DNA of 23,733 bases from a virus: positions 1-23,733 of the IMG/VR virus record IMGVR_UViG_3300030099_004557; one strand, written 5' to 3'. This document shows, one piece after another, positions 6,344 to 15,048 of this stretch. The notes beneath the pieces are model-generated. The model ran no database searches. It was given only the letters and a program-made list of their open reading frames with translations, and had not been told where the DNA came from. Both the position numbers and the translations under genes were made by a program. Each line of letters opens with the position of its first letter. Position 1 is the stretch's first letter.

Positions 6344-9300
6344 CTATTGGGCCTGAGAGTTTTCTTTACGCGGAAGAGTGCACTTGGTAATCTCGGTAAG
6401 TGCGCTAGCATTTGCTTGTTCGGCCCTGTTTGCTTCAGTTTCTATTTGAGCAACCCACTTAGCATAAATTTTGCTATTAGCTTCGCCGGCGGCAAAATTG
6501 TGTGATGAGCGATATATCATATAGTAGCCACCAATACCAAATTTTGTTAAATCCATATCGGCGCCAGGGTCAAATCCTTGAGGTGGTATGTAGATGTAGG
6601 TGCCGGGAAAAGCGTTGACATTTGCATAGCAATCAATCTCAACATCATATACCACTCTTAACTGTTCTAGCCCATCATAACCCTCTTGTTCAAATCTAAC
6701 TTCTTGCAGCCCGGGAGTTTGTGTTTTTTGCAATTTAATATTTTTTACAATACCCTTATCTCTACCTAAAATATAGTGGAATATGCCACCTTGCAAATCT
6801 TGCGCCATATCGCCAACCATACGATCCGCAGGTCTTGTCCTGGCGGCGAAGAAAACAAAGTAATTTATTTCGTGGGAAAGGGGCGCATAATTGCTCTCTT
6901 CACCGGCCACACCAGATATGTTAATTAATGGTAACGATGTAATTTCGGGATCATTTAGAAATAATCTTGATGGAACACCACTTTTTCGCTGGCGCTTAAG
7001 TCTAGCCGCTTTTGTCTCTAAAAGAGTGGTGATTTCATCTTTAGATTTTCCACCGCGTTGTTGATATGCATATGATGTCAGCACGCTTTGGTTAACTCTA
7101 ACTTTCTGTGAAATATCGAAATTAAAACATGTTTTAGAATTTAAAAAATTATTAACGAGATTGTTGAATAAGTCATTTAAGAATCTAGGTAAAGAATATA
7201 CTGTCTCATCGTTTTTTAAGGCAGTGGAGGCTAAAAACTCAGCAAAATATCTAACAGATATCGGAAGGTCGCCAAAATTAACAAAGGTCGTTCGGTAAGG
7301 TGTCTCTTCGGCAACTGGTTCAGCTAATTCTACTGGCCCTAGCAAGATTCTTAATCTTTTAAAGTTGTTCAAGTATTTGTTTAAATCAGCGATTTTTTCG
7401 CTAAGATCTGATTCCTCAAATTTCATGAACATGTCTTCTTTTCTAACCTCTGACGTGATGTTTTCTTTCAAATATGTTAGCTCTTTTTCGATATTTGCCA
7501 ATACTACATCAACTAAATCACTTAAATAAAAGAATGTTAAATAGTGTTGTCCGGGTTCAAGTGCCACTAGAGAGCTTCTTAGTTTATTCATGGCTTCTTC
7601 ACTAGACACTTGGTCTTCGTCATCAACGGCAGCTGCTTCTTCTAACGCTTGTTCGACTCTTTCAGCAGCATATTCTGCTTGTTCAGTGCCAGTTAATATT
7701 TCTGGGACATAACTGGTTCCTATGCTATATTCATCTTCTAATACATAGCCATCATAAGCCGCGAAGGGGCCCATAGAAGTAAACTCTCGAATATTTTCCA
7801 ATGGTAAATTGATGTAGTGTATTCTGTTTAATTCAACTAATGTGTTTATAATACTCTGCACAGCTATTGTCTTTTCTGTGCTGGCAATTTGTGCGTATTC
7901 TCTTTTTAGTTCATTAAGTTCTTTAGTGTTACTTTCAGAGCATTCTTTAGTATATTTTTTGGTTTTTAATTCTCTTTTTGTTCGATTCATACCATTTCGA
8001 CCGGATGGATCAGCGAAAACATTATAAGCTCTATCGTCAAAAAAGTCTTCTACATATGCTAAATAATTAATTTCAAAAATAACTCTCCCTTGCTCATCAA
8101 AGTCAAAATTATGAACCGTAGGGGTCAGATTAAGAGTTACATAAGATTCTTTTACTGCGTCTTTTACTTCTCTGTTTGTATATATTCCGCTTGGTTCGGC
8201 TACATTTGCATGCTTTGGCTCAGACCAACCTACTACCGCCTTTAATCTAAAATTTAGTTTTGATTTATTTACATTTTCATTGACTATTTTTTGCCACTCT
8301 GTTGGCTTCATGTCTTTGTTTATTGTTTTTGAGAATGTTTTTATGGCTAAATCGACATATTTGTAAAGAGCTGGCTGACCGGGAGCCGGTGTTCCTTGGT
8401 CTTGATCTATGGTAGTAGTTTCTCCCGGTCGATCTTCAAATAGTTCGTTAAAACTATTAGCAAAAATTTTTAAGTTCGCTTTAATACTTTTCTTGGCTGA
8501 AAATGGATTGCTTCCATCATAGGTAAACGTAAAGCTTTTTAAGCCTACCCCAACGCCACGAGCCTTGGTTGATTTAAATAAATCCATTTCGTCTTTAGAG
8601 AAAGATGAGTTAAATCTCATTTCAACTTCAGTCTCATTTCCTTGTTCATCATATTGCACTTTGAAAAGTCTTATTTTTGGTTGCATATTAGAAAGCATCC
8701 AATTGTCAATATCAAAAAACGCAGCGTGTTTTGGGCTTTGAGTCAATCTGTTAATAAAGCCATATGCATCTCCGTTGACTTGGAGACTGGCGTTATATTG
8801 GCCCGGTGTTTCAGTGGTGACCCCAGAAGATAGCGGAAAACCACTTACGGTATATGACATTTTTTTATGTGTAGAGCCAGCACGGGGAACACCGTTAGAG
8901 ACATAGTCTAAATAATTTTTTTTGTGTTCTGCTATTGTTGAAACAAAACTCAATAAGAAACACTGCTCTCTGAACAGCACCCTTTCTTCACTTCTGGCGA
9001 TAAACGCTGCCGGAGTTACGTCTTCTAAATTGGCTTTTGCTGCATCGATAGCAGCGTTTAAGGAGCGGTTTTTGAAATATCCAAATAGGCCTTCGCTAGC
9101 CATTTCGCCCATAGACGCTTCGGCTAAATCAAACTGAAGGTCTGCTTCTTCGGCTTTTTCTAATATACAATCGGACGCTTGTTTGATTTCAAGCATTATG
9201 TTATACAATTCACTGATTTTTGTTTGAATAGCTTGAACGTCCGTCAATGCTGGAAAATACGTCGATAGTTTTTGTAGTGCTGCGTTGGCACTGGCATAAA

Positions 9301-10606
9301 TTCCGCTAACGGTTAGTCGCGATACTTCTGGTGCGAATACTCCATTGAATAACCTCTGCGAAGCCATAGTTTGTAAGTTTTTTGTTGCAACAGAGTTCCT
9401 GGGCAAGAGATAGGTGGCAGCCTTATTAAATACGGCATGTGGAGAGCTTCTATATGGTATATCATATAAATCTTGCTTGGTATTTGGTCCGTGATTTTTC
9501 ATAGAAATGGACATCCAAGCGTTTTCTGTGTCGCCTGACTGTAAGGAAGCCATTTCTTGATCATTTGGGGCCCTTGAAGCAATAAAGTCAGCTATCCTAA
9601 TAAAATTTATAATCAATCCTGCCCAGTAAAACGGAAAGTTTTTGAGATTTCCAGATACTGGCTCACCATATTGATCGGTAAAATTACCACCATCATCAAC
9701 ATAAACTCTTTCCGGATACTTTAGAGTTTCACCTAGTCCCGCTTGAAGTCCGATTGGCAACATTAAGCCAAGTCCTGAAAAGTTGGCTGGCATCACTGTC
9801 GGTGAAACAACTCCATTTTCAGCTTCTTCCCACGACATAGTGGATAGTCCATATTCATCTGGCAACTCATCTCCATATATTGAGGATATTACTATTCCAG
9901 TGTCAAGACCAAACCAGTCAGCACGCGATATTGGTGGATTAGGCACTGATCCAGGATTAATGATTGTGTGCCTAGAGGTCATGGTGTCTATATCATAACC
10001 TTCTACAAATATATTATCTACTGCTTCTTTTTTCCAAAAATCTTCAATTCCTATTTTTAATTCAACAGCCTTATCTTTGTAAATTTGTGCACATTCGGCA
10101 AACTCACCCGTGATAGGGGCAAGGTTCTGAGTTAGCACATCACCAACACCACCTTCGGCTTCAAAAATATGTGCCATTTTAGCTTTTTCATATTCGTAAT
10201 CCATCAACTCGGAGGGTGATGTTGAATCCCCCAAAGCTTCAACCGGCACTCGACAATTATTGCGCATCCACCTGTGAGCGGAGGCGCCTTGTTCATAAGG
10301 CACAACACCAACAATATAGTCAACAAAATCTGGCTCTAATGTGCTAAGCGTCGACTCGTTCTGTATTATCTGAGTAGTTAAAGCAGACTCACCCACCGCA
10401 TACGCATGAGATGTGTTGTTAATATCTATCGCGTGACCGGTGCGGCCATAAAAAGTAGATACAAGGCTCTTACAAGTGGTGCTGTATGGGTATCTTTCTG
10501 TTACATCGCTAGCATTCGAGCCAAACCATTCGAATTTATTTGGAAAGTTTTCTGCTAATTCTTCTTGAGCGTCTGCATCTGGATATGGCACTGTTGTATC
10601 TGACAT
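6344..10606 (-). CDS. Very large baseplate or tail-hub-like structural protein
   Basis: A 1420-residue protein, probably a baseplate hub or wedge component. ATG at 10606 is chosen because TTGGAG lies about ten bases upstream; the frame also has a TTG five codons earlier that overlaps that site and the upstream gene. The C-terminus resembles the barrel domain of tail-hub proteins (T4 gp27, P2 gpD): GTYIYIPPQGFDPG, then FGIGGYYMIYRSSHNFAAGE near 1357-1376 and a final strand IYAKWVAQIE. A central segment (MQPKIRLFKVQYDEQGNETE, RGVGVGLKSFTFTYDGSNPF, KSIKANLKIFANSFNELF) has the look of a baseplate beta domain. Long helices rich in Glu lie around residues 460-510 and 880-1060. It is not an enzyme by sequence; no lysozyme or peptidase motif is visible. 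It follows the LysM baseplate gene by one base. The exact T4 equivalent is uncertain. Confidence 0.75.
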   Translation of the reverse strand: MSDTTVPYPDADAQEELAENFPNKFEWFGSNASDVTERYPYSTTCKSLVSTFYGRTGHAIDINNTSHAYAVGESALTTQIIQNESTLSTLEPDFVDYIVGVVPYEQGASAHRWMRNNCRVPVEALGDSTSPSELMDYEYEKAKMAHIFEAEGGVGDVLTQNLAPITGEFAECAQIYKDKAVELKIGIEDFWKKEAVDNIFVEGYDIDTMTSRHTIINPGSVPNPPISRADWFGLDTGIVISSIYGDELPDEYGLSTMSWEEAENGVVSPTVMPANFSGLGLMLPIGLQAGLGETLKYPERVYVDDGGNFTDQYGEPVSGNLKNFPFYWAGLIINFIRIADFIASRAPNDQEMASLQSGDTENAWMSISMKNHGPNTKQDLYDIPYRSSPHAVFNKAATYLLPRNSVATKNLQTMASQRLFNGVFAPEVSRLTVSGIYASANAALQKLSTYFPALTDVQAIQTKISELYNIMLEIKQASDCILEKAEEADLQFDLAEASMGEMASEGLFGYFKNRSLNAAIDAAKANLEDVTPAAFIARSEERVLFREQCFLLSFVSTIAEHKKNYLDYVSNGVPRAGSTHKKMSYTVSGFPLSSGVTTETPGQYNASLQVNGDAYGFINRLTQSPKHAAFFDIDNWMLSNMQPKIRLFKVQYDEQGNETEVEMRFNSSFSKDEMDLFKSTKARGVGVGLKSFTFTYDGSNPFSAKKSIKANLKIFANSFNELFEDRPGETTTIDQDQGTPAPGQPALYKYVDLAIKTFSKTINKDMKPTEWQKIVNENVNKSKLNFRLKAVVGWSEPKHANVAEPSGIYTNREVKDAVKESYVTLNLTPTVHNFDFDEQGRVIFEINYLAYVEDFFDDRAYNVFADPSGRNGMNRTKRELKTKKYTKECSESNTKELNELKREYAQIASTEKTIAVQSIINTLVELNRIHYINLPLENIREFTSMGPFAAYDGYVLEDEYSIGTSYVPEILTGTEQAEYAAERVEQALEEAAAVDDEDQVSSEEAMNKLRSSLVALEPGQHYLTFFYLSDLVDVVLANIEKELTYLKENITSEVRKEDMFMKFEESDLSEKIADLNKYLNNFKRLRILLGPVELAEPVAEETPYRTTFVNFGDLPISVRYFAEFLASTALKNDETVYSLPRFLNDLFNNLVNNFLNSKTCFNFDISQKVRVNQSVLTSYAYQQRGGKSKDEITTLLETKAARLKRQRKSGVPSRLFLNDPEITSLPLINISGVAGEESNYAPLSHEINYFVFFAARTRPADRMVGDMAQDLQGGIFHYILGRDKGIVKNIKLQKTQTPGLQEVRFEQEGYDGLEQLRVVYDVEIDCYANVNAFPGTYIYIPPQGFDPGADMDLTKFGIGGYYMIYRSSHNFAAGEANSKIYAKWVAQIETEANRAEQANASALTEITKCTLPRKENSQAQ

Positions 10607-10607
10607 C

Positions 10608-10952
10608 TTAGTAGACTCCAAGGACCATTAATATTTTTTCTAAATTTAGTGGTATTTCGATGTAATCTCCAGGAAATATGTCAGCTTCTGTGAGATATCC
10701 GTTATACCAAGCAATTACCCACCAGTATTCGGGGTTACCGTAATACTTGTGTGCAAGGTTGTAGTATCGATCTCCCAGTTTCCAGATATATCCTGTAGAC
10801 TCTAACGATGCTCTTTCTGAGATCGTTGGATTTTTCATTATGGGAGTTTCTTGGTGTTTTATGTTTTTAAGATTTCCTCTTTTCTTACGCAAAAAACTGT
10901 AAAACTCAGTATCATTATCGATGTTAAATATTCTAATATATCTAGAGGCCAT
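10608..10952 (-). CDS. LysM-containing baseplate wedge protein, gp53-like
   Basis: A 114-residue protein whose second half is a LysM-type module at about 55-102: YIWKLGDRYYNLAHKYYGNP, then YWWVIAWYNG, then IFPGDYIEIP. This arrangement, with paired Trp in the second helix, is typical of small baseplate proteins such as T4 gp53, where the LysM fold acts as a structural joint rather than a peptidoglycan binder. The N-terminal half is basic and probably extended. AGGGAT precedes the ATG at 10952. It ends one base before the hub-like gene and starts eight bases after the tube-initiator-like gene, within the baseplate block. LysM fold is confident; equivalence to gp53 is inferred from size, fold and position. 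Confidence 0.82.
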   Translation of the reverse strand: MASRYIRIFNIDNDTEFYSFLRKKRGNLKNIKHQETPIMKNPTISERASLESTGYIWKLGDRYYNLAHKYYGNPEYWWVIAWYNGYLTEADIFPGDYIEIPLNLEKILMVLGVY

Positions 10953-10960
10953 AATTATCC

Positions 10961-12106
10961 CTATTTAATCCAAGACCAGCGATCTTGGCGCTCTGCTCTT
11001 GCTTCTTCAGCGGTGCTGTAAGCGTCAATACTGGCTTGGCGAACGTTTGCACCGGTGGCGCCTTTTTCTGTTGATCGGAGGGCGCCGGCGTATGCAGCGG
11101 CCTTTTCTGAATTCTTAACTTTTCCTTTTTTAAGGCGCCTTTGCAGTCTTTGCCCTCTTTTATTAAGAGTTCCATCAGCTTTTAATAATTTTGCTTGCGC
11201 AAGATCTTTAGCTGCTTGCAAGGTTCGTTCATCAGCCTCTTCTTGCCGTTGTTGTCTAATACCTTCCGTATAGCCGGCTGCTTCTTCATGTTGCGCTGCT
11301 AAAAGCGACTCTTTGTTTCCTCTACCGGATTGTTTTAATGAACTTACTAGGTCTGTTCCATATGGGAACAATTCATCTGCAAAATTAACATTACCTTTTT
11401 CATCATCAGACCAACCCAAGTTATTCTCATGCAAAGCCTTGAAGTCAATTGTTACTTCTATAGCTTTTGGTATGACTGTCCCTGAAGCTATATGAAATAC
11501 GCCATAATCTGGATTGTCAAGATTGTGGTTAATCGCAACGTTGGTTATCGCCCCCAATAAGCCACTGGTGGAGTTTGCAAGCCCCAGCGTAAGCGCATTT
11601 AAATCTCCTTGGGTTGCCACATTATTATCCATGTTATTAGAAATCAAGTTCATCAGTTTAAGTCTAATCAAGGGTGATTGAGAAATAGTTAGTGCATTTC
11701 CAATATCACTGTAATTGGGATATAAGAACGATACTAATTTTTGCACTTTTGCAAGGTTTTCGTAACCTTCACCAGTTGTTGCCGCAGGAATAATAAACGA
11801 TAAAGTAATTGACCGAGTGGTTTGCTTAAACATTCGAATAGGGTCAGAGCGACCAAAAACCGACTCTTCAGCCCAATCACTATTGTAAGATTCGTTAAAC
11901 GCTTGGATAAATGCCTTAAAGTGCACCATTCGTGAACTAGGCACATGTTCAAAACTAATTGTTAGTCCATCGTTCGCAAGAGCATCAGAACCATCTGCAT
12001 AGAATAAGTTTCCTGCATTCGCTTCAACTTCTTTCAAACCCGCATTTGGTCTTTTGGCCATTTCGCCAAGTTTACTGGCATCAAAAAATTTGTCATCAAT
12101 GGACAT
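10961..12106 (-). CDS. Probable baseplate or tail-tube initiator protein
   Basis: A 381-residue protein from the ATG at 12106, chosen because TAAGGAG sits at ideal distance; the frame stays open upstream to 12148 but that would overlap the tape measure gene. Blocks of interest are ISFEHVPSSRMVHFKAFIQA near 50-69, VFGRSDPIRMFKQTTRSITL near 83-102, SPLIRLKLMNLI, and VIPKAIEVTIDFKALHENNLG. The FGRSDPI...TTRSITLSF pattern is familiar from phage proteins that cap the baseplate and start tube polymerisation (T4 gp48/gp54 position), but I cannot prove the match. The last 110 residues are a highly charged, Ala/Gln/Lys/Arg-rich helical region, probably coiled coil. It lies between the tape measure and LysM genes, which agrees with a baseplate-tube junction role. 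Confidence 0.62.
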   Translation of the reverse strand: MSIDDKFFDASKLGEMAKRPNAGLKEVEANAGNLFYADGSDALANDGLTISFEHVPSSRMVHFKAFIQAFNESYNSDWAEESVFGRSDPIRMFKQTTRSITLSFIIPAATTGEGYENLAKVQKLVSFLYPNYSDIGNALTISQSPLIRLKLMNLISNNMDNNVATQGDLNALTLGLANSTSGLLGAITNVAINHNLDNPDYGVFHIASGTVIPKAIEVTIDFKALHENNLGWSDDEKGNVNFADELFPYGTDLVSSLKQSGRGNKESLLAAQHEEAAGYTEGIRQQRQEEADERTLQAAKDLAQAKLLKADGTLNKRGQRLQRRLKKGKVKNSEKAAAYAGALRSTEKGATGANVRQASIDAYSTAEEARAERQDRWSWIK

Positions 12107-12123
12107 TTTGGTTCTCCTTAGTT

Positions 12124-14733
12124 TTACTCGTAGTAGCCGTCGCGGCACGTAAGGCCATCTGCTTCTTCGTATATACTAATTACCTTATTCTCAAAAAGAT
12201 CAGTATCGAATTTGATTAATACCTCTCCAATCTTTCCTCGCGGTGTTGTTCCTGCTGCTGTATTGTTGTTAGTTCCTGTGTTTGTGGGAGATATTGGCCT
12301 TTGTGTTCTGCTAGCTTCCGAAACCGCTGTGGCTGTTAAAGCTGTTTGATTAAGAACTGCATCGAACATGATAGCTTTGTCAGTATCAATCTCGTCTATC
12401 GCTTTTGCAATTAATTTGATTTGTTTTACAACTGCTTTCATTTCTGAAACCGATGTGCCGGCTAGCGATTCTGTGAAAAGTGCAATTGCTTGGAGATCGT
12501 CAGTTGCGATAAACTTAAGCGCTAAACCTAAAGCTCCCATACCAACCGCCATCGCGCCAAGTCCAACACCGGCTAAAAGCAACAGAGGGGCGCCCAACGC
12601 TAATGACGCAAACATACCACCTAAAGCAATTATACTATCAGGCTCTATTGCAGTGAACATCTCTGAAAACCCTGCGGCCATATACCCTATTCCTGCTGCC
12701 GCTATTCCTATTGCTGCACCAATTGCAAGTATTGGAACAGACAACATCATCAAAGGCTTGGCTGCAGCGGCAGATGCGGGCGCTAGCGGTATCAGAGCAA
12801 CGGCCAAAGCCTTCATTCCAAAAGCTAACGCTGCGATAGGAACAGCCATGGCTGCTATTTGACCAACTGACATGTCTTGCATCGCTTCAGCCATAAATGC
12901 CACGCCTTTGCCTGCTGCCATAAATCCAAGTCCCAAGCCTATTAGTGCTGCGCCAATTGCTGCAATTGCTGGCGCACTCATCCCGCCTGCAATCGCGCCC
13001 GGGCTACCAGCGCCGATTTGGGCACCTCTTGTCTTTGCTTTGTTTAGGTTTCGCTGCGCTTGAGTCTGGAGTTTGAGCGCTCCGGTAATTGATTTGATCT
13101 GTGCTAATTCAGCAACTCTTTTCGTGCCAAAAAGTGTTTCTTTGACTGCCATCGCGCCTTTAGCAAATGAAATCAAGGCCAAGATACCTTGATAAGCAAT
13201 ATATCCAACAACAACCTTCTCAACAATTGCTGCATTGTCTGCTAACTTTCGAGCAACAGATGCTAATCCGTTCGCAAATTTCTCAACAGTATCTGCGTTC
13301 GACAAAAATATAGATTGCAAAGTTTCTTGAATTGTCATCAGTGCTTTGGCGCGCTCCGCTTGTTCTTTATAAGAGGCAGCACTTTGATTGCCGGCATCGG
13401 CCATTAATTGAGTATTACCGCTTAACATTAGTGCAAGATCGCCAACATCTGACAAGCCGAGAGCGTTGGTGTAAAATTGCTTTTGATAATAAGACATAGT
13501 ATCGAAAGTGAGTCCAGTGTCTAATATTGCGTCACGGATCATGTTGAAGCGCTCTGCTGGATCTGTTGCCATCATAAGATCCATAGCATTAACGAAGTTT
13601 CCACCCAGTGCAGCGTTTAGTTGTCCTGCTTGCTCTGCAGCGCCTTCAAATGTATCAAATTTATTTGTAACCGCAAGAATCTTGCCCATTTCCATACCAG
13701 TAATCTTGGAAAGTCTTGCTAATTCTTTGAATGTTTTACCGCCTTCGGTTCCAAACTTAGCCAACTGTGGGCCCATTTGCGCAAATTGTGCTGACAGCTG
13801 TTGTGGTGCCACTCCAAGAGCTTGTGCAGAGGCAACGATTTCTCCTTGGAAAGTTTTTGCTTCCATGGCTCCCATTCCCATCATTTTAGTGGAAAATTGT
13901 ATTCCTTTCGCGAAGTCTTGCGTAGCTACACCATACGATTCTTGCATCACAGTGGCAGTTTTTGCCAACTCTTCTCTTTGGGCCGGAGCCAACATAGTAA
14001 AGTCAGTAAAGTTGGTAATTAAATCGCCCATACCCTTGGTTAATTCTTCCATCGAAACACCCAAGCGCGCTTGTTCACCGTAAATTGAACCTAATTGCTC
14101 TTCGTATTGTTGACCCATCGCGAAGTTGGTCTCAAAGGCCTTTGAGGTCTCATCAAAAGCTTTGATCATGCCAACCATACCATCAATAAATTTACCCGTC
14201 AGGAATCCACCAAGCTTCTGGAATCCAACATTCATCTCACCCAATATTAAGGACGGATTTTGCAAAGAAAGACCAAGTTTCATACCTGCTTTTGATGCCG
14301 CTTGAACAAGCGATGTTGTTTGGCGCATATTTTTGTTCATTTCTTGTTGAACATCTAATATGTCATCTTGAACTTCAAGTTGCTTTTCTAATGCAGCAAT
14401 TCTTTCTAAGTCTGCATCATCAATCTGTTCTTGTGTTTTTATTTGCGCTTTAAGAAAGTCTAATTCTTTTTCTAAAAGATCTCTTGCAACTTGTCTTTTT
14501 AGTAAGTTGCCATCAATTGTGCTACCAATACCTTGGAGTTGTGATTGATATTGTTGAAGGGCTGAGATCTGTTTTTGTATGCTTTCAAGATTTTTTGCTT
14601 CTGCAGCAAATATCTCTTCAAGCTTTTCAAGTCTTTTTTGTTGTGATTCGGTTAACTCATCAGATGATTGTTTGAGTTGGTTGTATTCTTCCCGTAATCT
14701 CCTGGCATTTTCTATTTCTTCTTCGGTGGCCAC
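12124..14733 (-). CDS. Tail tape measure protein
   Basis: The protein that sets tail length by filling the tube during assembly and is thought to leave at DNA ejection. The 869 residues show the expected order: a long charged coiled-coil N-terminus at about 1-135; a Met/Ala/Gly-rich middle; hydrophobic segments at about 507-529, 583-616, 624-690 and 701-743 that could insert in the host membrane; and a short polar Thr/Asn linker before a C-terminal domain at about 834-869. The start is GTG at 14733, preceded by GAGGGA. At the commonly quoted 1.5 angstrom per residue it would specify a tail of roughly 130 nm, similar to lambda gpH (853 residues). It follows the gp26-like chaperone pair, the usual position of a tape measure gene, and is preceded by a terminator at 14778-14811. 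It is larger than T4 gp29 (590). Confidence 0.88.
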   Translation of the reverse strand: MATEEEIENARRLREEYNQLKQSSDELTESQQKRLEKLEEIFAAEAKNLESIQKQISALQQYQSQLQGIGSTIDGNLLKRQVARDLLEKELDFLKAQIKTQEQIDDADLERIAALEKQLEVQDDILDVQQEMNKNMRQTTSLVQAASKAGMKLGLSLQNPSLILGEMNVGFQKLGGFLTGKFIDGMVGMIKAFDETSKAFETNFAMGQQYEEQLGSIYGEQARLGVSMEELTKGMGDLITNFTDFTMLAPAQREELAKTATVMQESYGVATQDFAKGIQFSTKMMGMGAMEAKTFQGEIVASAQALGVAPQQLSAQFAQMGPQLAKFGTEGGKTFKELARLSKITGMEMGKILAVTNKFDTFEGAAEQAGQLNAALGGNFVNAMDLMMATDPAERFNMIRDAILDTGLTFDTMSYYQKQFYTNALGLSDVGDLALMLSGNTQLMADAGNQSAASYKEQAERAKALMTIQETLQSIFLSNADTVEKFANGLASVARKLADNAAIVEKVVVGYIAYQGILALISFAKGAMAVKETLFGTKRVAELAQIKSITGALKLQTQAQRNLNKAKTRGAQIGAGSPGAIAGGMSAPAIAAIGAALIGLGLGFMAAGKGVAFMAEAMQDMSVGQIAAMAVPIAALAFGMKALAVALIPLAPASAAAAKPLMMLSVPILAIGAAIGIAAAGIGYMAAGFSEMFTAIEPDSIIALGGMFASLALGAPLLLLAGVGLGAMAVGMGALGLALKFIATDDLQAIALFTESLAGTSVSEMKAVVKQIKLIAKAIDEIDTDKAIMFDAVLNQTALTATAVSEASRTQRPISPTNTGTNNNTAAGTTPRGKIGEVLIKFDTDLFENKVISIYEEADGLTCRDGYYE

Positions 14734-14763
14734 AAAAAGTCCCTCGCAATATTGCTACAATAA

Positions 14764-14778
14764 TTAGTTATTAACTAA
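14764..14778. repeat. 15-base palindrome ahead of the tape measure gene
   Basis: TTAGTTA (14764-14770) and TAACTAA (14772-14778) form a perfect inverted repeat around a single base. It lies between the terminator at 14778-14811 and the tape measure Shine-Dalgarno site. Symmetry of this type suits a protein-binding site on DNA better than an RNA hairpin, since a one-base loop cannot form without opening the stem. Function unknown. Confidence 0.4.
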
Positions 14779-14811
14779 AAAAGACAAGATTCTTAAGAAC
14801 CTTGCCTTTTT
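14778..14811 (-). terminator. Strong intrinsic terminator between chaperone ORF and tape measure
   Basis: The minus-strand RNA forms a 15-pair stem, 14811-14797 with 14792-14778, with two G-U pairs and a TTAA tetraloop; the 3' arm ends in TCTTTTT. The TAA stop codon of the short chaperone ORF lies in the loop (14795-14793). The A-rich 5' arm and U-rich 3' arm would make it work mainly in the direction of the genes. On DNA the two G-U positions are mismatches on the plus strand, which indicates selection on the minus-strand RNA. Confidence 0.78.
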
Positions 14812-15044
14812 ACTCTTTCTGCCAATTCATGTGGCATTTTTGGTTGATTAAACGATGTTAGCTGTTGAGAGCCGCCGCTTTGTCCTTTGGACGCGTTTTC
14901 ATATGCTTCGTTTTCTGCTTTGATTTGTTTCAGCAACCGCGCAACAAACCATTTTCTAAGACCTAAAGGTAAATTATAAGCTTCCGAGAATGACCAGCCG
15001 CCGCTATATTTTAAGAAGAAAAACTGTTCATATACGCTTTCCAT
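14793..15044 (-). CDS. Short tail-assembly chaperone ORF, probably read by +1 frameshift
   Basis: A short reading frame following the gp26-like gene in the +1 frame. The protein carries EYMESVYEQFFFLKYSGGWS followed by AYNLPLGLRKWFVARLLKQI, an aromatic helical motif I associate with the second product of tape-measure chaperone pairs (the T part of lambda G-GT, and small proteins beside gp26 in T4-like phages). The ATG at 15044 has no Shine-Dalgarno site. A GTG at 15119 keeps the frame open but also lacks one and lies 70 bases inside the upstream gene. The frame is continuous across the seven-T run at 15063-15069, so it can be fused to the upstream protein by one +1 slip, giving a product of about 370 residues. 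The tail after residue 55 is Gln/Ser/Gly-rich and ends basic. Its stop lies in a terminator loop. Confidence 0.75.
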   Translation of the reverse strand: MESVYEQFFFLKYSGGWSFSEAYNLPLGLRKWFVARLLKQIKAENEAYENASKGQSGGSQQLTSFNQPKMPHELAERVKRQGS

Positions 15045-15048
15045 ATAT

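Noticed and set aside
10942-11175. Second minus-strand frame within the tube-initiator-like gene
   Set aside because: It lies in the charged Lys/Gln/Arg-rich 3' part of a better-supported gene and only reflects codon composition.
12107-12148. Upstream start for the tube-initiator-like gene
   Set aside because: It would overlap the tape measure gene, and the extra 14 residues are Arg-rich readout of its 3' end; the ATG at 12106 has a strong Shine-Dalgarno site.
13508-14083. Long plus-strand open frame (191 codons) inside the tape measure gene
   Set aside because: It is antisense to a gene with clear protein features, its translation is low-complexity Pro/Ala/Ser/Ile without motifs, and it has no ribosome site. 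It is a shadow of Ala-rich coding.
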